Positions 37,054-44,495 of a stretch of 64,000 nucleotides of DNA are shown here, one piece after another. The stretch's first letter is position 1. Every line of letters begins with the position of its first letter. The stretch comes from an uncultured Caldilineaceae bacterium (GTDB lineage: Bacteria; Chloroflexota; Anaerolineae; Caldilineales; Caldilineaceae). The translations under genes and the position numbers were made by a program. The notes under the pieces were generated by a model. It had not been told where the DNA came from and did not search any database. It saw only the letters and a program-made list of their open reading frames with translations. Location of the stretch: contig CATOTS010000042.1 in the NCBI GenBank assembly GCA_951813625.1, positions 87,532-151,531 of the forward strand. The letters run 5' to 3'.

Positions 37054-37494
37054 CTATTCCCGGAACCGCTGCAGCAGGGATTGCCACCAGCTCCAATCCA
37101 GCGGGCGGAAGGCGTCTTCCGCCGCCGCCGCGGGCGCTGCCGGCGGCGCACTCTCCACCGCCGCGGCGGGCACACCAAGCAGGATATAGACCTCGTCCCC
37201 GTCCTTGATGTACCCTAACTCACCGCGCGCCATCTGAACCACGTATTCGTCGCTCGTCGCGTAGCGCAACTCGCCCTGCAGGTCCAGTGTACTCTGTTGG
37301 CCGAGTGTAATGTTGCGCCGCATCTCTGCGATCTGCGCCTGCACCACGGTCAACTCGCGCAGCTGGTCGACATGCTGAAAGATGAAATAGAGGCCAACGA
37401 CAGCCGCGAGCAGCATCAGCGCCGGGAACGCAGGGTGGCGCTGCCGTCTTGCGTCAGCCGGTCCTGGGTTGATTGCAACGCGGGTAAGGCCCAT
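37054..37494 (-). CDS. septum formation initiator (FtsB/DivIC family) protein
   Basis: A 146-residue bitopic membrane protein of the divisome linker type. A short basic cytoplasmic start is followed by one membrane segment (FPALMLLAAVVGLYFIF), then a coiled coil (VDQLRELTVVQAQIAEMRRNI) and the family's YVVQMARGELGYIKDGDEVYILL motif. The tail is Ala/Pro-rich and ends in Trp/Arg-rich sequence. Start ATG 37494 has AAGGAAA upstream; the longer frame beginning at 37629 runs through the tRNA-Leu gene and is rejected. It lies between tRNA-fMet and tRNA-Leu, unlinked from the ftsQAZ cluster. Confidence 0.8.
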   Translation of the reverse strand: MGLTRVAINPGPADARRQRHPAFPALMLLAAVVGLYFIFQHVDQLRELTVVQAQIAEMRRNITLGQQSTLDLQGELRYATSDEYVVQMARGELGYIKDGDEVYILLGVPAAAVESAPPAAPAAAAEDAFRPLDWSWWQSLLQRFRE

Positions 37495-37585
37495 AACGCT
37501 TTCCTTGCCGGACACGGACGTGCTGCGTGCCACTCGCGATTCGGATAAAGACAGAAAAGGAACCCGGGGGTTGGCCTGGGTCCTT

Positions 37586-37672
37586 TGGTGCCGCAGGAGG
37601 GATTTGAACCCCCACGAGCTAATGCCCACTACGCCCTGAACGTAGCGCGTCTTCCTATTCCGCCACTGCGGC
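37586..37672 (-). tRNA. tRNA-Leu (CAG)
   Basis: Minus strand, with acceptor GCCGCAG/CTGCGGC, anticodon stem CTACG/CGTAG with loop TTCAGGG (anticodon CAG), a long variable arm typical of class II tRNAs, and T arm with TTCAAAT. Unlike the two CAU tRNAs, the 3' end encodes ACCA, so CCA is in the DNA. Confidence 0.93.
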
Positions 37673-37865
37673 GATATATCGTTCGCGAGGGTCGGCGCCC
37701 CGACGCTTCACATACGGGCAGCAGTACCATCTCAAACGCTGCGAATCCGTAACGATTCTTATATCATGCAGGCCTTTTTCCTGTCAAATTAAATTTAGCC
37801 GGTAGCCTGCAAACCGGTATTTGCCGCTTCAGCGCGCAGTCTGCCGCGCCGCGCCTTTGCGCGGT

Positions 37866-39653
37866 TCATCTCTCGCTGAGCTGCTGGTTAACCGGGACCC
37901 GGCGCGTGAGAATATACCAATCGGGGAATGTTGCGAAGCGGTCGGCCGGTGTGTTCAGCGGCCCAATCTGAACCGCCTTGACGCGCTCGCTGACGCCATA
38001 GGTATAGGCCGGGTAGTAGAGGGGGATGGCGGGAATGTCGGCGGCAAAAAGATGCTGAAACTGGACATAGAGCGCGCGGCGCTTCTCCTGGTCCACCGTG
38101 CTTCTGGCCAGGGTCATCAACGCATCGGCTTCATCGTTGGACCACCCGCCGTAGTTCTGGCCAACATCGATCTGGCTGCTGTGGTAGAGCGGGAAGGGGT
38201 CGGGGTCGCCGGTAATGTCCCAGCTGACGAGTACGGCGTCAAAGCGGCGCGGCACCAGAAAGTCATTTACCAGCCCGACGAAAGTGACGCTCTGCGCGAT
38301 GGCTTTGACGCCGACAGCCTGCCAGTCCGCCGCGATCTGCTCGATGAGGGCGATGCGTGCGGCATCATCGTTTGTGAGCAGGATGAGCTGCATCGGCCGC
38401 CCATCCTTGTCGCGCGTGCCGTCGCCGTCGCTATCGACCCAGCCGCTCTCATCCAGGAGGCGCCGCGCCTCGTCCGGGTCATAGTCGTAGGAGAGCGTGT
38501 CCGGCGCGTGGCCCCATTTGTTCGATGGAATCGGAGACGGCGCCAGCAGACCGTTTCCGCCGACCACATCTTCGAGAAGCCGTTCGCGATCGAGCGCGTG
38601 ATAGAGCGCGCGGCGTACCCGGGCATCCTGCAAGAAGGGGACATCCGGGTTCTGCAGGTTCAAGGTTACGCCGACATAGGTCGACAACGGCGCCGAGAAA
38701 AGCTGCAGATCGGTCCGGTCCTGGATCAGCGGGATATCGCCCTGCATCACCTGGCTCACGCCGTCGAGTTCGCCATCGGCGTAGGCGGCATAAATCGAAG
38801 GGTAATCGGGATAGAAGTGAAACTCCAGGGCGGAGATCATGGGCATGTCTTCACCGGAGTATGGATTGCGTTCGAGGCGCAATAGCTGGGCGGAGGCAAA
38901 GGTCACCCGCATCGGGCCGTTGCCCACCGGGTGCAGGTTGTAGGGGCTCTCGCGCAACTCTGCCGGGGGAACGTTTTGCCAGATATGTTTCGGCAGCAGC
39001 CCGACCGTCGTGAATTGGAGGAACGGCGCGAACGGTTCGTCGAGCAGGAGGCGTACGGCGCGGTCATCGACCCGTTCGACCGTGACGGAACGCCACAGCT
39101 CGGCCAGGTCGGGCAGAATCGGCGAATCCGGGCTTTGCATCATCTCGATCGTAAACAGCACATCGTCGATCGTTACCGGATTGCCGTCGTGCCAGTACTG
39201 ATTTTCTTTCAAGCGAAAGGTATAGGCGAGCCCATCAGGGGCGGACCAGGACTCGGCCAGGTCCGGCACCACTTGCCCCTGTTGATCGAGGCGGGTCAGA
39301 CCGCGGAAGAGGAGTCTGCACAGGTCGCGGTCGATGTCGTGTGTGTGGCACAGAAGCGGGTTGATGTATTGAGGGTTGCCGGCGACGCCTTCGCGGAAGA
39401 CGCCACCCCGCTCCGGGACCAGGGCGGTCGAGACGTTGTATGCCGTAACGCCCATCAGGAGGGTCAACAGGGCGATGCCAACGACCGCCAGCAGCAGCTG
39501 CCAGCGGATATAGCGGCCCAATGGCGGGGACGACTCCGGCAGCGCGACCGGGCCCGGCAGATATCCTGATGGCGTCGAGTGCAGGCGAGGCGGAGGGGGC
39601 GCGCTCTGCGGCCCCGGATTGGCCGACCTATCGAAGGATTGTTGATCCGTCAT
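37866..39653 (-). CDS. peptide/nickel ABC transporter substrate-binding protein (SBP_bac_5, OppA/DppA type)
   Basis: A 595-residue binding protein. After a Pro/Ser-rich cytoplasmic start, one membrane segment near residues 50-75 (WQLLLAVVGIALLTLLMGV) anchors it instead of a lipobox. The family core follows: GNPQYINPLLC, LCRLLFRGLTRLDQQG, YTFRLKENQYWHDGNPVTIDDV, ARVRRALYHALDRERLL. DSDGDGTRDKDG near residue 415 is a calcium-type loop. No permease genes are adjacent, so it is an orphan component. ATG 39653 is preferred; ATG 39677 adds eight residues. secG lies upstream on the same strand. Confidence 0.85.
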   Translation of the reverse strand: MTDQQSFDRSANPGPQSAPPPPRLHSTPSGYLPGPVALPESSPPLGRYIRWQLLLAVVGIALLTLLMGVTAYNVSTALVPERGGVFREGVAGNPQYINPLLCHTHDIDRDLCRLLFRGLTRLDQQGQVVPDLAESWSAPDGLAYTFRLKENQYWHDGNPVTIDDVLFTIEMMQSPDSPILPDLAELWRSVTVERVDDRAVRLLLDEPFAPFLQFTTVGLLPKHIWQNVPPAELRESPYNLHPVGNGPMRVTFASAQLLRLERNPYSGEDMPMISALEFHFYPDYPSIYAAYADGELDGVSQVMQGDIPLIQDRTDLQLFSAPLSTYVGVTLNLQNPDVPFLQDARVRRALYHALDRERLLEDVVGGNGLLAPSPIPSNKWGHAPDTLSYDYDPDEARRLLDESGWVDSDGDGTRDKDGRPMQLILLTNDDAARIALIEQIAADWQAVGVKAIAQSVTFVGLVNDFLVPRRFDAVLVSWDITGDPDPFPLYHSSQIDVGQNYGGWSNDEADALMTLARSTVDQEKRRALYVQFQHLFAADIPAIPLYYPAYTYGVSERVKAVQIGPLNTPADRFATFPDWYILTRRVPVNQQLSER

Positions 39654-39736
39654 GGGAAAGTTTCTAGTTTCCAGCAACTGCCCGGAAACCTGCCTTGGGC
39701 CGTTACTGAAAATTAAAAACTGACGACTAAGGACCG

Positions 39737-39955
39737 CTAATGAAGGGCTACGGTCACCAGGCTAAGCAGGAGAAAGAGAGACGCCAGCGTCAGCGTCAAA
39801 TTGAACATCGTCTTTTCCACGCCGCGGCGCGTGCGATGAATCCCGGCATCGCCGCCGAAGGCGGTACCGAGGCCGCTACCCTGACCTTGCAACAGGACGA
39901 TGCCGATCAAGGTGATGGCAATAATAACCGTTGCGATCATTAAGAAAACATCCAT
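39737..39955 (-). CDS. secG: protein translocase subunit SecG
   Basis: A 72-residue membrane protein of the SecYEG channel. Two membrane segments (FLMIATVIIAITLIGIVLL and NLTLTLASLFLLLSLVTVAL) flank the conserved cytoplasmic loop QGQGSGLGTAFGGD. GAGGTGA precedes the ATG. Size and layout are exactly those of the family. Confidence 0.93.
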   Translation of the reverse strand: MDVFLMIATVIIAITLIGIVLLQGQGSGLGTAFGGDAGIHRTRRGVEKTMFNLTLTLASLFLLLSLVTVALH

Positions 39956-40054
39956 CGTTCACCTCGGAGATTTCAGCGTGCAGCGGTTCGCTACACGTCC
40001 CGGGAGCCGGTTGCAGTTCAGTCGCCGCCGCGGCTGCGCTAGCCATGCGCAGAC

Positions 40055-40088
40055 AAAAAAGCCCGAACACCGAGCGAAGGTACCGGGC
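40055..40088 (-). terminator. rho-independent terminator after tatA
   Basis: On the minus strand GCCCG (40088-40084) pairs with CGGGC (40065-40061), with further ACC/GGT pairing inside, followed by TTTTTT (40060-40055). It ends the tatA transcript before secG. Confidence 0.75.
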
Positions 40089-40159
40089 CGCTACGCACGA
40101 AGATCAGATTCAAAGGGTGTGGCAGAACGGGAAAGGCCGCGTTGTCAGCGCAGCCATTG

Positions 40160-40438
40160 TTATGCCTTTTCCGGCGGATTGGCCTCCGAAGCCACTGCAG
40201 GCTCAGCGCTCTCCTCAGCGGGGGGTGCATCTGTCTGCTCAGAGTCTTCCTCTTCCTCTCCATCCTTGGCGGCCCGGCGGAACTCGCGAATGCCTTTGCC
40301 CAGGCCACCGAACACTTCCGGCAGCCGTCCAACGCCAAAGAAGATAACGACAATTACCAGGATTAGGATCAACTCTGTCGGCCCCAGCGTAGGGCCAAGC
40401 AGAAACAGGGACAACTCAGACGTTCCTAAAGATAGCAT
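40160..40438 (-). CDS. tatA: twin-arginine translocase subunit TatA/TatB
   Basis: A 92-residue protein of the Tat pore. A hydrophobic segment (TELILILVIVVIFFGV) ends in the hinge FGVGRLPEVFGGLGKGIREFRRA, the TatA/E signature with amphipathic helix. An acidic Glu/Pro/Ala tail follows. A 15-residue extra N terminus precedes the membrane segment. AAGGAG supports the start. It fits with the Tat-like signal on the sugar-binding protein at 29.7 kb. Confidence 0.9.
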   Translation of the reverse strand: MLSLGTSELSLFLLGPTLGPTELILILVIVVIFFGVGRLPEVFGGLGKGIREFRRAAKDGEEEEDSEQTDAPPAEESAEPAVASEANPPEKA

Positions 40439-40508
40439 GTGCTAAGCTCCTTAGCTCACAAAATGCGGAGCGCATCGTCAGTGTTGGTCTTTCCTTCTCA
40501 GCCGCTGC

Positions 40509-40536
40509 ATTATACCATGATTTGGGAAGGCGGCAA
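40509..40536 (-). promoter_or_regulatory. putative tatA promoter
   Basis: On the minus strand TTGCCG (40536-40531) and a perfect TATAAT (40514-40509) with a 16-base spacer, about 70 bases before the tatA ATG. Confidence 0.6.
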
Positions 40537-40625
40537 ATACGAATACCGATTTCCGAACAGGTCGAATCATCCAACTACAGTGCGATATACCTCCGTTGCG
40601 CGGCAGGCTTGCCGCCGCGTCCAGT

Positions 40626-42200
40626 CTATTCGGCGCCGCTGCCGGCGTGTACCGCCACTTCGTCAGAGGCCTGCGGCGCGTCGGCGGCGTCGCCGGGGAT
40701 GTCGTCGATCTCGCGCAGGTGGGGGAACAGGATCACCTCGCGAATCGTGTCACGGTCGGTGAGCAGCATCGTCAGACGGTCTATGCCCATGCCGAAGCCG
40801 CCGGTGGGAGGCATCCCGTAGCTGAGCGCCTCGACGTAATCGACATCGACCGGATGCGCCTCCTCATCGCCGTGCGCCGCCCGGTAGCTTTCGTCGAGAA
40901 AGCGCTGCAACTGGTCGACGGGATCGTTCAGCTCGGTGAATGCGTTGCAGAGCTCCATCCCCGCGGCAAAGCCTTCGAACCGCTCAACCAGGCGTTCATC
41001 ATCCGGCATCCCCTTCGCCAGTGGACTGAGATCGCGCGGGTAATCGACCAGAAAAGTGGGCTGTATGAGCGCATGCTCGCAGAATTTCGTGAGCAGCTGG
41101 TCCACCAGTTTGCCCCAATTCGCCTCGGACGCGGCTTCGATTCCGCGGCTGCGCATCTGCGCGCGCAGGCTGTCGGCGTCGGCAAACTGCTCGTAGTCGA
41201 TCCCGGATGCATCCAGAATCGCCTGGCGCAGGGGAAGGCGCGGCCAGGGAGGCGAGAAGTCGATCGTATGCCCCTGCCAGTCGACAATCGGACTGCCGGT
41301 CACCTGTTCAGCAGTGAAGGCGACCATCTCTTCGGTGCGCCGCATCACATCTTCATAGTCGGCATATGCTTCGTAAAACTCGAGCTGTGTGAATTCGGGA
41401 TTGTGTTTGAAGCTGACGCCCTCGTTGCGGAAGTCGCGCCCGATCTCGTAGACCGCGGGAAAGCCGCCGACGATCAGACGCTTCAGATACAGCTCGAAGC
41501 TGATGCGCAGATAAAGGTCCTGGTGGAGCTGATTGTGGTGGGTGATGAAGGGCTGTGCAGCCGCGCCGCCGTAGAGCGGTTGCAGGATCGGTGTCTCGAC
41601 CTCGAGGAAGCCGGCGTCGTCCAAATAGGCGCGCAGCGCGCGCACGACCGCGGCCCGGGCGCGGAAGAGGCCGCGCGCCTCTTCGTTGGCCAGCAGGTCG
41701 ACGTAGCGCCGGCGATAGCGGACCTCCGGATCGCGCACGCCATGCCATTTGTCCGGCATTGGCTTGAGCGCTTTGGCCAGGAAGTCGATCTCGTCCACGG
41801 TGACGCTCAGCTCGCCGCTGCGGGTTACCGACAGCGCCCCGGTTGCGCTGACGAAGTCACCCAGGTCGACAAGCCGCTTCCACACCTCGTTGTACCAGCC
41901 GTCAGGCAGGTTGTCCCGCTGGACGAAGAGCTGGATCTGGGCGGTGCCATCATCCAGATCGGCGAAACTTACCTTGCCCATCACGCGGATGCGCTTGAGC
42001 CGGCCGGCCACACTCACGGTCGGCTGCTGCGCAGCCTCTTCGTTATAGAGCGCGCGGGCAGCAGAGATCGAATGGGTTCGCTTGACGCGCGCCGGATAGG
42101 GATCGATCCCACGCGCCCGCAATGCGTCCAGCTTCTGCAGGCGGCTCTGCTCCTGGTCGCTCACGTTTTCAGGGTCGAAAAGCTGGCTGGCATCGTTCAC
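40626..42200 (-). CDS. lysS: lysyl-tRNA synthetase, class II
   Basis: Charges tRNA-Lys. The 524-residue protein has the N-terminal OB-fold anticodon-binding domain (SVAGRLKRIRVMGKVSFADL), class II motif 1 (FLEVETPILQPLYGGAAAQPF), motif 2 (RNEGVSFKHNPEFTQLEFYEAY) and motif 3 (GFGMGIDRLTMLLTD). The C terminus extends about 20 residues past the usual end. It lies 59 bases after greA and is probably in its operon. Confidence 0.97.
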   Translation of the reverse strand: MNDASQLFDPENVSDQEQSRLQKLDALRARGIDPYPARVKRTHSISAARALYNEEAAQQPTVSVAGRLKRIRVMGKVSFADLDDGTAQIQLFVQRDNLPDGWYNEVWKRLVDLGDFVSATGALSVTRSGELSVTVDEIDFLAKALKPMPDKWHGVRDPEVRYRRRYVDLLANEEARGLFRARAAVVRALRAYLDDAGFLEVETPILQPLYGGAAAQPFITHHNQLHQDLYLRISFELYLKRLIVGGFPAVYEIGRDFRNEGVSFKHNPEFTQLEFYEAYADYEDVMRRTEEMVAFTAEQVTGSPIVDWQGHTIDFSPPWPRLPLRQAILDASGIDYEQFADADSLRAQMRSRGIEAASEANWGKLVDQLLTKFCEHALIQPTFLVDYPRDLSPLAKGMPDDERLVERFEGFAAGMELCNAFTELNDPVDQLQRFLDESYRAAHGDEEAHPVDVDYVEALSYGMPPTGGFGMGIDRLTMLLTDRDTIREVILFPHLREIDDIPGDAADAPQASDEVAVHAGSGAE

Positions 42201-42259
42201 AATACCTGCTCCTGGCCGGCGCGCCGTTCGTTGACGGCTGTTATAGAACGGGGAGGCAT

Positions 42260-42736
42260 TCAGCCTTCAACGCGGACGATCTCGAACTCAATCTCTCCTG
42301 CCGGCGCCTCGACGCGCACGACGTCGCCCGTAGTGCGGCCAATCAATGCCTTGCCGATCGGGCTTTCATTGCTGATGCGGCCATTGGTCGGATCGGTTTC
42401 GGTCGAGCCCACGATCGTGTAGACCTCTTCGTCGTCGTAGCCGTTTTCGCGCACGACAACCCGGCGCCCCAGAGCAACCAGGTTGTCCGGAGACTCAGTT
42501 TCATCGATAATCTGCGCATTATGGATCTTGACCTTCAACTCGCGGATACGCCCCTCGACAAATGCCTGTGCGTTTTTGGCCTCGTCGTAGCCGGCGTTTT
42601 CTCTCAAATCGCCTTCAGCCTTGGCTTCGGCGATCTGTTGGGCTATCTCCTGACGTCGTTCACCGACAAGATAATCCAACTCCTCCTGCAGAGCATCCAG
42701 GCCGGTTTGGGTCAGGTAAACTGGGCTTTCACTCAT
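42260..42736 (-). CDS. greA: transcription elongation factor GreA
   Basis: Rescues backtracked RNA polymerase by stimulating transcript cleavage. The 158-residue protein has the N-terminal coiled coil with the acidic tip EAKAEGDLRENAGYDEAKNAQ (Asp and Glu that reach the active site) and the C-terminal globular domain (ISNESPIGKALIGRTTGDVV). Preceded by a strong promoter and a leader with two hairpins, and followed by lysS. Confidence 0.96.
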   Translation of the reverse strand: MSESPVYLTQTGLDALQEELDYLVGERRQEIAQQIAEAKAEGDLRENAGYDEAKNAQAFVEGRIRELKVKIHNAQIIDETESPDNLVALGRRVVVRENGYDDEEVYTIVGSTETDPTNGRISNESPIGKALIGRTTGDVVRVEAPAGEIEFEIVRVEG

Positions 42737-42810
42737 GGTTTTCGCTCGCTGATTGCGCGCGGCGTTTTACGCGCCTATTGTCGGGCCGCGGCCGTCGACG
42801 CGGCCCCATG

Positions 42811-42863
42811 AAAGTAAACGCCGACCCGGTGAATCGGGTCGGCACCGCCCCTTGAGCAGGGGC
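42811..42863 (-). promoter_or_regulatory. tandem hairpins in the greA leader (possible attenuator)
   Basis: Two perfect hairpins lie in the greA 5' leader: GCCCCT/AGGGGC (42847-42852 with 42858-42863) and GCCGACCCG/CGGGTCGGC (42820-42828 with 42835-42843, 6-base loop). On the minus strand the second is followed by GTTTACTTTC, a broken U-tract. It could end transcription before greA part of the time. Confidence 0.5.
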
Positions 42864-42887
42864 ACTTGTAACTCTTTATCCGGTACG

Positions 42888-42916
42888 ATTATAGACCAAT
42901 TGTCTGAACACTGCAA
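42888..42916 (-). promoter_or_regulatory. putative greA promoter
   Basis: On the minus strand TTGCAG (42916-42911), 17 bases, and a perfect TATAAT (42893-42888). It predicts a start near 42881 and a leader of about 145 bases. Confidence 0.7.
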
Positions 42917-43007
42917 AAGCAAGGGGGCGTGGTGAACAGTGGCGACCGCGGCGCCGTATACGGCGGACCATCCGATACCGCCGCCGGTTTTGTGGAGGTT
43001 GTGACCG

Positions 43008-43781
43008 ATGTCCGGGCGTGTTGACTTCGATGCCTTTGCCCGATTCTATGACGGCGACTACCGCGACTTTAGCGACGACATTCCGCTGGTCGTTCAGACG
43101 GCCCGCAGAGCCGGCCGCGCCGCGCTGGAGCTTGGCTGCGGGACCGGTCGCGTGCTGATCCCGCTGGCCGAAGCCGGCTGTGACCCGGTCGGGATAGACA
43201 GGAGCGGCGCGCTGCTGGCGCTCGCCCGCGCCAAAACCGCGCAACACGGCCACGCGTCGCGTATCGGATTGGTACAGGCGGATATGGCGGGATTCCAACT
43301 GGCTCAGACCGCGTTTGATTTCGTCTGCGTCGTAAGCAATACGCTGATGCATCTGACGACCCAGGCGGAGCAGTTGCAGGCGCTGGAATGCGCGTACAGA
43401 CATCTGCGCGCCGGCGGCCTGCTTCTGATCGATCTCTTCAACCCGGACACGGCCTATCTGGAGTCGATTTCAGGCGTGCAAGAGCTGGCTGATCGCTGGG
43501 AGGACGCTGACCGCAACACCCAGGTGCTGAAGTGGACGACCCGTACACTGGACGCGGCCCGCCAACTCCAGCATACGCTCTTCGTCTACGAGGAGTTATT
43601 CCCTGACGGGCGCAGCGCGCAGACACGGATCTCCTTCCCGCTCCGCTTCTGGTGGCCCGACGAGGGCAGCCGGCTGCTCAAGAAGACCGGGTTCAAGGTC
43701 GATGATCTGCTGGGCGACTTCGACGGCAGCCCGTTTCATCCTGACAGTGAACGCCTGATCTTCATCGCCCGCAAGCCGTGA
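43008..43781 (+). CDS. class I SAM-dependent methyltransferase
   Basis: A 257-residue Rossmann-fold methyltransferase. Motif I is AALELGCGTGRVLIPLAEAG near residue 40, the acidic residue of motif II is in VGIDRSGALLALA, then VQADMAGF and FVCVVSNTLMHL. The C-terminal half is beta-rich, as in small-molecule methyltransferases of the Methyltransf_25 type. Start ATG 43008. It is divergent from greA and separated from nusA by a repeat element. Substrate unknown. Confidence 0.85.
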   Translation: MSGRVDFDAFARFYDGDYRDFSDDIPLVVQTARRAGRAALELGCGTGRVLIPLAEAGCDPVGIDRSGALLALARAKTAQHGHASRIGLVQADMAGFQLAQTAFDFVCVVSNTLMHLTTQAEQLQALECAYRHLRAGGLLLIDLFNPDTAYLESISGVQELADRWEDADRNTQVLKWTTRTLDAARQLQHTLFVYEELFPDGRSAQTRISFPLRFWWPDEGSRLLKKTGFKVDDLLGDFDGSPFHPDSERLIFIARKP

Positions 43782-43887
43782 AAGCATTTGTGCTGAATCG
43801 AGTGGATTGTCAGAGTGGGGCTGCGTGCGTTTGTCTGATCGCCTGCGTTAGGACGGGGATACACGCCCTGCTCCAAGTGCAGGCCAC

Positions 43888-44257
43888 TTTTGGGGCGAGA
43901 ATCGTCTGGCGGGGACTACATGGCAGCGGCGGCTGGAAATGTCTACCAGCTTATGGGAGGCGATGGGCAGGCACAAGGCCTGCCCCTACCGCGGCCGTGG
44001 CGTTCGCTGAGTTAAGGACGTCGCGTTGGGCCGCAGGTAGCACTGGGCTGCATTGACCCCAAACCCGGCGCGGGCGTACATCAGGGGGGCGTTGCGGGGG
44101 GAGTCCCCCCGCACAAGGGAGGGCCGAAGGCCCGACCGTCCAGAACTGCAGTGGCCAGTGGCCAGGAGCTGCCGGGAGTAGTGGACAATGGACTGGCCAC
44201 GACTCCGTGGCTACCCGAGGTATAGGAATTTGTATCCCAGGTATGGACTGCACCCCC
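43888..44257. repeat. dispersed ~370-bp element, copy B
   Basis: Same layout as copy A at 29234-29605: start TTTTGGGG, then ATCGTCTGGCGGGG, the palindromic GGGCAGGCACAAGGCCTGCC, GGGCCGCAGGTAGCAC, GGGCTGCATTGACCCC, and the hairpin GCGGGGGGAGTCCCCCCGC. A divergent segment (44139-44215) follows, then a shared tail ending TGGACTGCACCC. No coding capacity is seen. Confidence 0.7.
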
Positions 44258-44271
44258 CTTCTCCGGCGAAG

Positions 44272-44300
44272 TTGATCTCCTGCCTGCAGTCTGTTATACT
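44272..44300 (+). promoter_or_regulatory. putative nusA operon promoter
   Basis: TTGATC at 44272-44277, 17 bases, TATACT at 44295-44300. It starts 15 bases after the end of repeat copy B and predicts a leader of about 190 bases. Confidence 0.6.
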
Positions 44301-44350
44301 GGTGCGTAGTCATCATTGGCTTGAATGATTCGATAGAATCGTGTCTCTGG

Positions 44351-44379
44351 AAGTGGGTTCCGCCCACTTTTCTTGTTCT
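44351..44379 (+). terminator. terminator-like hairpin in the nusA leader (possible attenuator)
   Basis: AAGTGGG (44351-44357), loop TTCCG, CCCACTT (44363-44369), then TTCTTGTTCT. It is a 7-bp stem with a T-rich tail, inside the leader and about 120 bases before the nusA ATG. A smaller hairpin GATTC/GAATC lies just upstream. It would let NusA limit its own operon by stimulating pausing and termination. Confidence 0.55.
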
Positions 44380-44495
44380 ACGGAGTCGTTGCCGGCAATA
44401 TCGATATGGAGCGGTTGTCTGTTTAGCATCTGTGTTTCGGTTTTGCGGTGGCCATGTTGCTGCGCTGTCACATTTTCAGGAGTGGTTGAACAAAA

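Larger units (their letters stand above)
43782..44495. other. intergenic region with dispersed element copy B and the nusA leader
   Basis: About 700 bases. The ~370-bp repeat occupies 43888-44257; a promoter and a terminator-like hairpin (listed) fill most of the rest. rimP, the usual gene before nusA, is not here. The open minus-strand frame through the element has a counterpart in copy A and is not treated as a gene. Confidence 0.6.

Noticed and set aside
40596..42422. 608-codon plus-strand frame opposite lysS
   Set aside because: Antisense shadow of a firm gene, with no homology.
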